Shown here: positions 9,022 to 17,725 of the stretch, in pieces
How the letters are laid out: each line of letters starts with the position of its first letter
Position numbering within the stretch: the first letter of the stretch is position 1
Assembly: GCA_014874385.1 (NCBI GenBank)
Contig: JACWAE010000024.1
Coordinates: 1 to 64,000, forward strand
Source: Dehalococcoidia bacterium
Lineage (GTDB): Bacteria > Chloroflexota > Dehalococcoidia > SZUA-161
Direction: 5' to 3'
DNA: 64,000 bases
Position numbers and translations under genes: made by a program
The notes under the pieces: generated by a model
Databases searched by the model: none
What the model saw: only the letters and a program-made list of their open reading frames with translations
Told to the model about the DNA's origin: nothing

Positions 9022-9312
9022 TCATTTTGAGGAGGTGTCTTCATCTGGGACGGCCTTACGGCTCAGTTTTCTCGGCTTAGTGCTTACAACTTCTACAGGC
9101 TCTGCGAGAAGCCAGGCTTTGCGGTCTTTCATGACCACGTAAAAGCCAATCGCAGCATTGCAGTCGTTACAAACGGCTTCCGTGATGCCGTTGAAATCCT
9201 CCGGGCACGTTGTTACCAGAACCCCCGTATCGCATTTGGGACACGCAGCTACTAAATGATGGCGATTTACGCAATCGTAGCAAACTACTCTGGGCAACTT
9301 CTCAATGGCCAT
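9022..9312 (-). CDS. Small Cys-rich (zinc-ribbon-like) protein, paralogue B
   Basis: 96 aa, function unknown. It has the same layout as paralogue A: C11, C14, C24, C27, C36, C48, C51 and the shared CYDCVNRHHL and EDFNGITE segments. It differs by a basic and acidic C-terminal tail (KPRKLSRKA then DEDTSSK). AGGAGG lies before the ATG. The two copies are 114 bp apart and point the same way, but each may be read alone. The conserved spacing of cysteines makes metal binding likely; the partner is unknown. Confidence 0.7.
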   Translation of the reverse strand: MAIEKLPRVVCYDCVNRHHLVAACPKCDTGVLVTTCPEDFNGITEAVCNDCNAAIGFYVVMKDRKAWLLAEPVEVVSTKPRKLSRKAVPDEDTSSK

Positions 9313-9629
9313 TATTCCTCTACCTCCTTAATATTCGTTACTATTTGCAGGTGATTGTAAACTAGCGCCGATAACGTGTCAATATAAATCCTCAATGAAT
9401 TTACACACAATTTGTGACGCTAACCTAACTCGACATCTTGGTAGATTACATTCCTTATTCTCAGAATACGCAAGACATCAGATAAAGTCAATAGCAACTT
9501 GAGATGTTAAGAGCCGCCAAGAAGTCAATAAACGCTCATGAGAACCAACAAAAAGGGCCTGCGAGCGAGTGAGGACGAGGACACTGGGGCCATTGTAGAT
9601 CTGTGTCGACAAAGTTTGTTAGCTTAGCC
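9313..9629. other. Intergenic, no gene recognised
   Basis: 317 bases, AT-richer than the neighbours, between the DUF5343 gene and paralogue B. It must hold the promoter of paralogue B, but no convincing -35/-10 pair stands out. Nothing else is supported. Confidence 0.45.
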
Positions 9630-10334
9630 TCAGCGCTTGTAGGTGGAGGCTCTCCTCCGGGGAGCGGATGTCTCAAGGCTCTTCTTCAAGAATTTGAAGG
9701 CGTCAAACCATTTCTTTTTTAGCTCATCCGACCATTCCGGGTTGAAATTAGGGAATTTTTCGAGCAGCATCTTTTCCCACTCCACACTACCACCCGAGTC
9801 AGCCGACTTGCTAGCCCTCGGCTTGGGCATCTCACCGATGGCACTCTTTTTCCCTCTGCCCCTGGGAGCTGATTTCCGCAGGTGCGGGGAAAGCGATATG
9901 TTAGCATCAGCAGAGATAGCGAAGAAGAAGCTCAAGCATTTGCGCCCGATGTCCCCACTTGCTCCCTGGGAATAGAAGTACTCCCTTATCTGCGCCTGTG
10001 TAGCTCGCGTAACATCTAAATCTGTAAACAAGGGCTCATATGCATTTCGCACCATTTCCGCCAGGGCCGCTTTTTGCGCTTCACCGTCCGACTTGACCAA
10101 CTGATGTAATCTGGGTGTAGGAATACCATCAGCAGACATCAAGTCCAGGAAGAGAAGCGTACCCTTCAGCATAGACCGGCAGCTCTTGGTTATCTTCAGG
10201 GTATCAAAATAGCTGGAATCAAAGCGTGAAGGCGGATTATGTGCTGACAGCTCAATGAGCAATTTCCGCCATAACTTGTGGGATAAATAAGGGGGCAGCC
10301 TCTCCTCTGTCAACCTTCTCTGTTTGCCCTGCAC
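9630..10334 (-). CDS. DUF5343 family protein
   Basis: 234 aa from a GTG start. The N-terminal 130 residues match the look of DUF5343: LPPYLSHKLWRKLL, then a short helix-turn-helix-like KITKSCRSMLKGTLLFL, then DGIPTPRLHQLVK and an NAYEPLF segment. After this come a basic, disordered linker (RGRGKKS, KPRASKS) and a C-terminal helix. I chose GTG at 10334 because AAGGGGGGAC lies just upstream; a TTG 25 codons earlier lacks a ribosome site. DUF5343 proteins are of unknown function and often found in accessory regions. It stands alone in a wide intergenic space. Confidence 0.65.
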   Translation of the reverse strand: MQGKQRRLTEERLPPYLSHKLWRKLLIELSAHNPPSRFDSSYFDTLKITKSCRSMLKGTLLFLDLMSADGIPTPRLHQLVKSDGEAQKAALAEMVRNAYEPLFTDLDVTRATQAQIREYFYSQGASGDIGRKCLSFFFAISADANISLSPHLRKSAPRGRGKKSAIGEMPKPRASKSADSGGSVEWEKMLLEKFPNFNPEWSDELKKKWFDAFKFLKKSLETSAPRRRASTYKR

Positions 10335-10410
10335 ATGTCCCCCCTTGAGCAGAAGCTGTGTCGGGCTGAAGCATATCATGTCCGGATAAAAAAAGCAATA
10401 CCTGGACAAC

Positions 10411-10432
10411 CTATTTTTCTATCGAAAAATAG
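10411..10432. promoter_or_regulatory. Perfect 22-bp AT-rich inverted repeat upstream of the DUF5343 gene
   Basis: Arms CTATTTTTC and GAAAAATAG surround TATC. It sits 77 bp before the GTG start of the DUF5343 gene, where an operator could be. It could also act as a terminator-like hairpin. No regulator gene is adjacent. Confidence 0.4.
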
Positions 10433-11017
10433 CTTTCTTCCACCGACTCACTGAAAAGATTACGTACCAGTCTGTAAGTCTAGCGCTGCCATGTCTCAAT
10501 GCGATCTCCAGAAAGCCAGATGCCCTTACAAAGAACCAGAAGGTTCTGGTTATCCTGCTAATAGCTTCGCAATTACTCTTCTGATGACCTTTTTTCGGGG
10601 CTATTATCCAGGGGCAAAAGGCGCTATCACGGCTCCTCATCAGCACAGGGTTTTCCAATAAAAATATTTTTTGCCAAAAACGATAAGGGGTTGTCGCCTG
10701 TTTGCCATTTTTGTATCAATTGGAAAAAAATTTGACGCCTCCTTTATTAGAAGTAGGATATTGCCATTCCTCATTGATAAAACCCGTCCGAATATGTGCC
10801 ATCAAACAATTTTCGAAGCTGGAAAGGAGGCGAAAGGCACGTCTGCCAGGCCGAGAAGGCAAGTGGTGTGCCCGCTGTCTTCCAGGTAATAATTCGACGT
10901 TGCTGAGAGTTATGTGAATAATATTTGCGAAAAGAAGGACACATTTCCGGTAAAAAGTTTAATGACGAGAAGGATTAATAATCATCGAGTAAGGAAAGGA
11001 AGGAGGATAACTAAAAA
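10433..11017. other. Long intergenic region upstream of ftsA
   Basis: 585 bases with no convincing gene. A small open frame on the minus strand (10419-10658) lacks a ribosome site and any family look. An 18-bp palindrome at 10534-10551 (AACCAGAA, GG, TTCTGGTT) could be an operator. The ftsA-proximal part holds a candidate promoter and an AAGGAGG at about 11000. Confidence 0.45.
10732..10759 (+). promoter_or_regulatory. Candidate promoter for ftsA-ftsZ
   Basis: TTGACG at 10732-10737, 16 bases, TAGGAT at 10754-10759. The long leader (about 250 nt) to the ftsA ATG makes this tentative; a nearer weaker promoter could exist. Confidence 0.35.
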
Positions 11018-12283
11018 ATGAAGCAAAGAATGGTGGCAGCTGTGGATGTAGGCTCTTCCAAAGTCTGCAGTCTGCTGGCAAACGTCGATGCCGAAGATTC
11101 CATCCAGATAGTAGGCATTGGCATAACCCCCTCTGCCGGGATACACAAAGGTTTGGTAGCTGATATCGATCAAGCCAGCGAATCGATTAGGCAATCCGTA
11201 AGAAGAGCCGAGCAGACCAGCGGGGAGAGTATAACCTCTGTCTATCTGGGGATCAGCGCAAGCAATATCTGTTCCCAGGGCAATCGTGCCTCGGTAAGTG
11301 TAGGCAGGAATGCCCGCCCCGTGCGCCAGGGGGATGTAGAAAGAGCACTAAAAGTTGCACGCGAAATCAACATCCCCGAGGAGAGAAGGCTGCTGCACGT
11401 GATTCCGACACAGTACACCCTTGATACTCAGATTGGCGTGCAGGATCCTAAAGGCTTGCACGCATTCAGGATGGACCTGGACACGCACATTGTTACCATA
11501 CCACAGAGTTCTGCCGAGAATATAACCAAATGCGCTCATAAAGCAGGACTAAATATTGAAGGACTGGTTCTTCAATGCTTAGCAAGTGCTCAATCGGTGC
11601 TCCATCCTGACGAGACTGATGCCGGCGTCGTGCTAGCGGACATCGGTGCTGGCACTACAGGCATATCTGCCTACAAGAATGGCAACCTGCTGCTCACGGC
11701 TGTCCTTCCAGTAGGCGGCAATCAGATCACAAGGGACCTGTCTGTTGGTTTGGGAATACCTGTTGAGATGGCGGAACAGCTTAAAAAGGAGCATTGCAAC
11801 CTGGCGGAAAAGGATGATCCCGACGCAAATGAAGAGCCAGCGGTCAAGGTTAACTTCGACGGTGTCGGGAAGATATACAAGAAGGACATCAGCGATATCA
11901 TCAAAGCACGCGTAGATGAGATCATGAAGCTAGTAGTTTCTCAATTGGTGCAGCAAGTGCAATCTCAGAGCTACTTTGCCTACGTATCCGAATTTCCTGC
12001 GGGCATGGTATTGACTGGGGGCACCGCTAATCTGGGTGGGATAAGGGTTGTTGCCCAGGAAATCACAGGGCTTCCCACCCGCGTAGGAATCCCCCCTGCC
12101 ATGTCCGGCCTGGCTGACCAGCTTCACAATGCCGCCTACGCCAGCAGTGTCGGCATCTTGCTCTGTGGTGGGAAGAATTGGCGGCAGGAACAGAGCTGGA
12201 TAAGAAGTGAAACAGGATTACGAGACAAGGTTCTCGAAAGAGTCAAGACTGTCAGGCAGCTTGTTCCCTGGGGCAGAATATAA
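11018..12283 (+). CDS. ftsA: Cell division protein FtsA
   Basis: 421 aa actin-fold ATPase that links FtsZ filaments to the membrane. Phosphate-1 loop VDVGSSKVCSL is at residues 9-19, the second phosphate loop ADIGAGTTGIS near 209-219, and an adenosine-type LTGGTANLGG segment near 333. The inserted SHS2-type 1C domain occupies roughly 85-160. The C-terminal amphipathic stretch (RDKVLERVKTVRQLVPWG) fits a membrane-targeting helix. The ATG at 11018 follows AAGGAGG. It is 63 bp upstream of ftsZ, the usual pairing. Confidence 0.93.
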   Translation: MKQRMVAAVDVGSSKVCSLLANVDAEDSIQIVGIGITPSAGIHKGLVADIDQASESIRQSVRRAEQTSGESITSVYLGISASNICSQGNRASVSVGRNARPVRQGDVERALKVAREINIPEERRLLHVIPTQYTLDTQIGVQDPKGLHAFRMDLDTHIVTIPQSSAENITKCAHKAGLNIEGLVLQCLASAQSVLHPDETDAGVVLADIGAGTTGISAYKNGNLLLTAVLPVGGNQITRDLSVGLGIPVEMAEQLKKEHCNLAEKDDPDANEEPAVKVNFDGVGKIYKKDISDIIKARVDEIMKLVVSQLVQQVQSQSYFAYVSEFPAGMVLTGGTANLGGIRVVAQEITGLPTRVGIPPAMSGLADQLHNAAYASSVGILLCGGKNWRQEQSWIRSETGLRDKVLERVKTVRQLVPWGRI

Positions 12284-12346
12284 ACATTTGAACTGGCGAC
12301 TAATAATAATGAATAAAGAAGATAGAGATTAAAGGAGGTAACAAAG

Positions 12347-13513
12347 ATGGCAGAAAGTAATATGGTATCGACTCCTCCGGCTAAGATCAAGGTCTTTGGC
12401 ATGGGGGGTGGCGGTTCGAATGCGGTGCGCCGCATGGCGAGAGGTAAGTTAACCGGAGTAGACCTCTATGCGGTAAATACTGACGCCGTGGCTTTAGCAT
12501 ACACCACCACGTCCGAGGATAAAATCACCACAGTACAGATCGGCCCCAAGGTAACTAAAGGCATGGGGGCAGGTGGTGACCCTAAGATCGGAACCATGGC
12601 TGCCGAGGAGAGCCGAGAAGAACTGCGCAAAGTTGTGCGCGACGCGGATATGATCTTCATCGCAGCTGGAATGGGTGGGGGCACAGGCACAGGTGCTTGC
12701 CCGGTTATGGCAGACGTTGCCAGAGAGGCTGGAGCTCTCACGATCGCCATAGTCACCCGCCCCTTTGCATTCGAAGGACAACATCGACGTGATCAGGCTG
12801 AGGAAGGTATCGAGAGATTGGTTCCAGTCTGCGATACACTCATTGTCATTCCTAACGACCGCATACTCAATCTCTGCGACCGCAGGACAGCCGCAGACAG
12901 CGCTTTCAAGCTGGCAGACGATATCCTGTACCAGGGCGTCTCGGCTATCTCATCGGTTATTACCACTCCTGGTGAAATCAACCTGGATTTCGCCGATGTG
13001 AAAGCCGTGATGAAGGGTATGGGACAAGCCTGGCTGTCCATCGGGACCGCCAACGGTCAGAATAGAGCTGTGGAAGCGGCAAAGGCTTGTATCACCAGTC
13101 CTCTGCTCGATGCCTCGGTAGAAGGCGCGACCGCCATACTATTCACCGTCACAGCGGGCATGGACCTAACCCTAGCCGAGATACAAGAGTCTGCAGAGAT
13201 CATCCGCAAGGCTGCCGATCCATCTGCCAACATCATCTTCGGCATGAACTACGCTCCTGAGATGTCCAACGAAATCAGGATAACCCTAATCGCCACTGGC
13301 TTCAATGCTAAGCCAGGGAAGCTTAACAAGGAAGCCATGGAAAAGGAAATGAAGGAGCTGCGTAAGTACCTGCTGGATGAGGACCAGATGGATATACCAG
13401 CCTTCCTGCGCAATCCCATTCAGAATCGCAGGCAGCAGTTGGTATCTCGCGCTCAAAACAATGACTATCGAGCAGCGACTCCGAACAAGTTCAAGACATC
13501 GCCCAGGACTTAA
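12347..13513 (+). CDS. ftsZ: Cell division protein FtsZ
   Basis: 388 aa tubulin-like GTPase that forms the division ring. The GTP-binding signature GGGTGTG is at 110-116 and the T7 synergy loop NLDFADVK at 212-219, both intact. After the GTPase and C-terminal fold (ending near 330), a linker of about 60 residues ends in a basic stretch. No clear canonical C-terminal peptide (D-x-P-x-F) is at the very end, though DIPAFLRNP near 357 resembles it and may serve the FtsA contact. AAAGGAGG precedes the ATG. Confidence 0.96.
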   Translation: MAESNMVSTPPAKIKVFGMGGGGSNAVRRMARGKLTGVDLYAVNTDAVALAYTTTSEDKITTVQIGPKVTKGMGAGGDPKIGTMAAEESREELRKVVRDADMIFIAAGMGGGTGTGACPVMADVAREAGALTIAIVTRPFAFEGQHRRDQAEEGIERLVPVCDTLIVIPNDRILNLCDRRTAADSAFKLADDILYQGVSAISSVITTPGEINLDFADVKAVMKGMGQAWLSIGTANGQNRAVEAAKACITSPLLDASVEGATAILFTVTAGMDLTLAEIQESAEIIRKAADPSANIIFGMNYAPEMSNEIRITLIATGFNAKPGKLNKEAMEKEMKELRKYLLDEDQMDIPAFLRNPIQNRRQQLVSRAQNNDYRAATPNKFKTSPRT

Positions 13514-13529
13514 CAAAACTAGCTTGATG

Positions 13530-13560
13530 GGGGGAGGGCCTCTTCTCTGGGCCTTCCCCC
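13530..13560 (+). terminator. Hairpin downstream of ftsZ
   Basis: Eleven-base-pair stem: 13530-13540 pairs with 13550-13560 (one G-U), loop of nine. There is no U-run after it, and the ribosome site of the next gene begins at once, so it may be an attenuator or mRNA-end stabiliser rather than a full terminator. Confidence 0.5.
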
Positions 13561-13575
13561 TTGGAGGATAGATTA

Positions 13576-13788
13576 ATGCAAAGCATAATTTCAGGACGTT
13601 TAGCGGGTCTCGAAGAGACCAAGGTCAGCATTCAGCTCCACACTGGCGAAATCAAAGTCTACCCCCGGAAAGAACTCAATGTCTCCCTACAATGGGTTTT
13701 CGATAATATGGGACAGCCTGTAATATGCATGCTGCTGGATGGTTGCATCACAGACATCAAGCCGGCTGGCCAAAGGATAGCAGTCTAG
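13576..13788 (+). CDS. Small conserved-looking hypothetical protein after ftsZ
   Basis: 70 aa, not recognised. It appears to be a beta-rich fold (MQSIISGRLAGLEETKVSIQL, about residues 1-21, then IKVYPRKELNVSL) with no cysteines suited to metal and no membrane segment. The ATG at 13576 sits 8 bases after GGAGG; an in-frame TTG at 13561 overlaps the hairpin and is less likely. It lies between ftsZ and a GHKL ATPase and is probably in the same transcript. Function unknown. Confidence 0.6.
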   Translation: MQSIISGRLAGLEETKVSIQLHTGEIKVYPRKELNVSLQWVFDNMGQPVICMLLDGCITDIKPAGQRIAV

Positions 13789-13863
13789 TGTTCTAATACA
13801 AACAGAGCACTTCTTAATAATAACTACGTGCTTTGGGCTAAAAGCGGTTATAAGGAGGGCGCC

Positions 13864-15360
13864 ATGTCTGAGATAAAACTTCAAACGGGGAGCCGCGTCT
13901 TCGAGGTTTTGGCATACCTTTGCCACAGTCCGATGGAAGCATTAAAGCAGTTCGTCGAGAACGGGGCTGACGCCATAGAACAGGCAGGCAAAAGCGATGG
14001 CTGCATCCGAGTTCGCCTCGACCATTCCTCAGACCAGCAAAATAGGCCACCTCAGATCATAGTCGAAGATAACGGCATCGGCATCGGTTCTGAAAAGATG
14101 GGCCACATACTTCAAAACATCGGCAACTCTGAGAAATTACAGCATATCCTCCGCGGCGAGAAAGGTGTAGGAATTCTAGCCTTCGCACTAATAGCAGACG
14201 AGCTACACTTGTCTTCGCTCAATGGAGGTCACAAACCGAGCTGCCTCGTTCTGAGGAGAGAGTGGCTGAGAGAGGGCAGAGCTCAGATAGTCGAACAATG
14301 CCCGCAGCACCGCCTGAGCAAACCTGGCACCAGGGCTCACCTTATAGGTATCCTGCCTGAGATCGCCCCCCAGCTTACCAAAGCGCGCCTAAAACAGTAC
14401 TTGAGCCGTGAGTTCGCCAACGACTTGAGACGAAACATCTACACTATACAAGTTAGCGATGGCCACGGCTATGAAGCTGTTGAGCCCCGAATTTTCAATG
14501 GCGTTCCCACTTTGAGCACTATTATCAGCCTTAGTTCTCTCGGTAATGCTTCTATACAGCTATATACGCTTCCTTTTGAGGCTGAAGGTGTAAATATTGA
14601 CCTCTGTGGTCGAGCTGGTATCCGACTCTGTGCCCTGACCGACCTCGAGGAATTCAAGAAGGAACCCTGGCAAGGACATAGGCTAGAAGGCCTTGTGCGT
14701 TGCGACAAGCTCCTCGGCACTGCGGATAAAGCTGCTGTAGTCCAGGACGAAGTCTACAAGGCACTGGCTGAAGCTCTGCATAGTCTGGAGCCCCAGATAA
14801 TAGAGAAAATCGGACAGGTTACTCAAGAATATCGTCAGAACCGACTGGTTGAGATTATGAGCAGGGTAGATAGATTCATAGGCTACTTCCTGCGTTATAA
14901 AGAGACCGGTGAGCTACCCAAAAGGAAGATTCTTTTCACTGAACAGACAACCCCCGACCTTGTCCAGAAGATCGATTTACCGGCCGTAAGGCCTAGCACT
15001 AGAGTGCCCGTCAGCAGCCGTCCCCCCAGGACCAACCATCTGTCTTTTCTACAAGCCGACCTTTGTACGCCTCCAGAGGGCAGGACACAATTAAGGGCAT
15101 GGAGTGACAATGGAGGCAATGCGGTCAAGATCAACGTGTTGCACACCGACTTCCTCTCATCAGAAAGAGACGACAAGCGTTGCGCTTGGTACTTGTTCAG
15201 CGTTTGGGCTAAACAACAACTGCTCAAAGAATATGGAACTGACGCCGAAGCGCTGGCAGACGAGATGGTGGGACTGTTCAGCCGTGCGGGACCACTTTTG
15301 AACCAGTACGCAATTCACCCTCGCAGCTCTAGCCGCAATGTAGAAGCAGTTAAAAGCTAG
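13864..15360 (+). CDS. GHKL (Hsp90/MutL/MORC-like) ATPase-domain protein
   Basis: 498 aa. The first 120 residues carry all Bergerat-fold motifs: the N-box with E25, N33 and D36 in EALKQFVENGADA, the G1 box DNGIGIG (69-75), and the G2 box GEKGVGILAF (98-107). A second domain follows to about 330, then a Pro-rich linker and a 100-residue helical end. There is no histidine-kinase phospho-acceptor, so it is nearer to MutL/Hsp90/MORC-type machines. ATG 13864 follows AAGGAGG. It trails ftsZ and a small protein. The client or nucleic-acid target is unknown. Confidence 0.72.
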   Translation: MSEIKLQTGSRVFEVLAYLCHSPMEALKQFVENGADAIEQAGKSDGCIRVRLDHSSDQQNRPPQIIVEDNGIGIGSEKMGHILQNIGNSEKLQHILRGEKGVGILAFALIADELHLSSLNGGHKPSCLVLRREWLREGRAQIVEQCPQHRLSKPGTRAHLIGILPEIAPQLTKARLKQYLSREFANDLRRNIYTIQVSDGHGYEAVEPRIFNGVPTLSTIISLSSLGNASIQLYTLPFEAEGVNIDLCGRAGIRLCALTDLEEFKKEPWQGHRLEGLVRCDKLLGTADKAAVVQDEVYKALAEALHSLEPQIIEKIGQVTQEYRQNRLVEIMSRVDRFIGYFLRYKETGELPKRKILFTEQTTPDLVQKIDLPAVRPSTRVPVSSRPPRTNHLSFLQADLCTPPEGRTQLRAWSDNGGNAVKINVLHTDFLSSERDDKRCAWYLFSVWAKQQLLKEYGTDAEALADEMVGLFSRAGPLLNQYAIHPRSSSRNVEAVKS

Positions 15361-15377
15361 AACCAGGACAGACCACC

Positions 15378-17228
15378 ATGGGCAAGCGTCAAAATGTGCA
15401 GAATGAGCACAATAATGAAGAATTAGAAAAGAAGAAAAGCCTCAAATACTTCCACGGTGAAGCCGGGGCAGGAGCCGTTTCAGAGGCGGCCAACGCCTAT
15501 GCGCCAGCCTCAATGATAGCTGTCGGCGCAGGAGACAGCACAGTCGTGATGCTGAGCACGGTGACCAACCTCGCAGCAGCATTGTTATACATAAAGGTGC
15601 CTTCTATTATCCACAGGCTAGGTTCCAGGCGAAAAGCCATCCTCATGCTATCTTTAATTGATGCTCTCTGCTGGCTTCCGCTTATCGCAATTTTACTCTT
15701 TTTTAAACCTATCAACCCGCTCTGGATCATACCCTGCTGGGTACTTAACTTCATACCGGGGATGTTGTATCAACCTGCTCGCAGTGCCTGGTTAGCCGAC
15801 TTGGTCCCTGCCAGCATCAGAGGCAGATACTTTGGCCTGAGGTCTGCCATATCGGGCGCTGTTTATCTGGGCGCCTTCTATATCATGGGCTATGTGCTGC
15901 AACTTTCTAAAGGCCAGATACTCAACGGTTTTGCCATTGTTTTTCTTATCTCTTTGGTGGCTGGGTTACTCTGTTTCACAATATATACCAGAATAAAATA
16001 TACTAGCACAGTAGTCGAAAAAGAAAAAGACTTTGGTTTCTTCGATTTTTTAGGTGAGACAAGAAAAAGGAACCTGGGGAAATTCATACTATTCGTCGCC
16101 TTGTTCCAGTTCGCCGTATATATAGCCACGCCGTTCTTAGTGATATACATGTTACGAGATTTGCATCTCAGTTATATGTTATATGCCATGATTTTCTCCA
16201 CCGAATTCGTAGCAAAAGTTCTCTTTGCGCCACTCTGGGGTAGATACGCCGATAAATCAGGCAACCTTAAAGTGATGAGATTCGTTTCTCTCGCGATTCC
16301 CTTAGTTCCGCTCTTCTGGCTGGCATCACACAATGCGTTGTACCTGGTATTAATTCAGTTGTTCTCTGGAATATGCTGGGCTGGCTTTGAGTTGTGCAGC
16401 AGCAATTTCATCTACGAAGCTGCTCCACAGGGAAAGAGGTTGAAGTATATAGCTTACTATAAGGCTCTGTCCACACTATTTATGGGCCTGGGCGCACTGG
16501 CTGGTGCCTGTCTTCTCGGCATTGTGAGACCCATACTGGGTTATAACATACTGGCTCTCTTCGTGCTCTCCGGCGTGCTTCGTCTTGCCGTGACAATGGT
16601 CATGTTCCCCAGCATAAGAGAAGTCCGAGGGACAATGTGGTCTCACCTGGGACAGCCTGCAATGGTGACAGCAGTAGCACCAACTGTAATGCACAGACAA
16701 GCCCTACTACATCAGCCAAACAAGTGGGGACACTTCGACAGGCCGCTGGCACCGGAAGCAGTTAGCGTACTGGACCAGACCGAGCCTATTGCAGACAGTA
16801 AGGGGCTGTTTTACAGACCGCGGGAATGGGCCATGTTCAGCAAGCCCCAGGGCTTCGAAGCATCGTCCTCAGAAAATCAAAGTGAGCTCCTGGCAGCCAG
16901 CCGAGGTCTGTTCTACCAACCAAGAGGGTGGGCAGGATTCGATAGGCCATCAGCTACCGAAGCCACTGCGGTTGAGCCGCAGACCAGGAGCGAGAAGGTA
17001 GCGGCTAACTGGGGTCTGTTCTATCGCCCTGGTGAGTGGACCATGTTCGGCAGGCCCCAAGCTCCAAAAGCATCAAATGACCGTGCTCAACCGGAGATAG
17101 AAACGGTCGCGACCAAGCGCGGCCTCTTCCATAGAGCACAGGGATGGTTCGGCTCAGACAAGCCAGCGACCATCGAGAAAACCGTAAGGCGGTTAGGACG
17201 ACTTCAACCTGCCGCAGTCTTAGCTTGA
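15378..17228 (+). CDS. MFS-type transporter with a C-terminal five-unit repeat tail
   Basis: 616 aa. Residues about 50-420 contain roughly ten to twelve hydrophobic segments and MFS-like loops (LGSRRKAIL near 78, GRYADKSGN near 290). After residue 440 comes a soluble tail of five imperfect repeats of 34-36 residues, starting near 442, 476, 510, 546 and 582. Each begins with a version of GLFYRPxxWxxFxRP and continues with an Ala/Glu/Thr-rich spacer. I do not know this tail in MFS proteins. The ATG at 15378 has only a weak ribosome site, 17 bp after the GHKL gene. Confidence 0.75.
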   Translation: MGKRQNVQNEHNNEELEKKKSLKYFHGEAGAGAVSEAANAYAPASMIAVGAGDSTVVMLSTVTNLAAALLYIKVPSIIHRLGSRRKAILMLSLIDALCWLPLIAILLFFKPINPLWIIPCWVLNFIPGMLYQPARSAWLADLVPASIRGRYFGLRSAISGAVYLGAFYIMGYVLQLSKGQILNGFAIVFLISLVAGLLCFTIYTRIKYTSTVVEKEKDFGFFDFLGETRKRNLGKFILFVALFQFAVYIATPFLVIYMLRDLHLSYMLYAMIFSTEFVAKVLFAPLWGRYADKSGNLKVMRFVSLAIPLVPLFWLASHNALYLVLIQLFSGICWAGFELCSSNFIYEAAPQGKRLKYIAYYKALSTLFMGLGALAGACLLGIVRPILGYNILALFVLSGVLRLAVTMVMFPSIREVRGTMWSHLGQPAMVTAVAPTVMHRQALLHQPNKWGHFDRPLAPEAVSVLDQTEPIADSKGLFYRPREWAMFSKPQGFEASSSENQSELLAASRGLFYQPRGWAGFDRPSATEATAVEPQTRSEKVAANWGLFYRPGEWTMFGRPQAPKASNDRAQPEIETVATKRGLFHRAQGWFGSDKPATIEKTVRRLGRLQPAAVLA

Positions 17229-17277
17229 TAATGAAATAAGTGCCAAACTGAATAGGACAGAGCGGAGGGAAGCCACT

Positions 17278-17676
17278 ATGAAGTGCATGAAGTTAGCAGG
17301 AGTAATAATACTCATAGCAATCGCCGCCATTATGGCCTCTGCTTGCGGCGGCGGCGGCAGCGCCAGCACAAACCCTCAACCTACCGCTGTAGCATCGTCT
17401 AATATCAGCAAGCCAAACCCAGCCGTGTTGTTAGTGAATGCCACCACTGCTGGTATAGAGGATAACTACTACGCTATACTTAATATCACTGCTAAAAATG
17501 AAGGCGCCGATGGCGTAGTGATCGTGGTCGGAAGCATCACACAAGCCGGACTGACCCAGACGAACGAGATACCTGTCTACCTGGCATCGGGCTCATCACA
17601 AACTGTAAAGCTGGTGTTCCCACTCAAGTGGAAGGGCGGAGACTGGACGCCGAGTGTGCAAACAGAGATCCCTTGA
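17278..17676 (+). CDS. Secreted lipoprotein, small beta-rich domain
   Basis: 132 aa. A positively charged start, a hydrophobic core and the lipobox ASAC with the modified cysteine at C23 mark a type II signal peptide. A Gly/Ser/Pro linker leads to a 90-residue domain (AVLLVNATTAGIEDNYYAI onward) that looks like an immunoglobulin-type FxxxA/N-rich fold. Such domains are common on archaeal and bacterial surface lipoproteins. It follows the MFS gene by 49 bp and has GGAGGGA upstream of ATG. Binding partner not known. Confidence 0.7.
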   Translation: MKCMKLAGVIILIAIAAIMASACGGGGSASTNPQPTAVASSNISKPNPAVLLVNATTAGIEDNYYAILNITAKNEGADGVVIVVGSITQAGLTQTNEIPVYLASGSSQTVKLVFPLKWKGGDWTPSVQTEIP

Positions 17677-17725
17677 TCTCGCTATAGGTTGTAAACGCGC
17701 GACTCATGCCACAGCACCACTAGCT

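Noticed and set aside
10419-10658. A 79-codon minus-strand frame upstream of ftsA
   Set aside because: It overlaps a palindrome, lacks a ribosome site and matches no family pattern.
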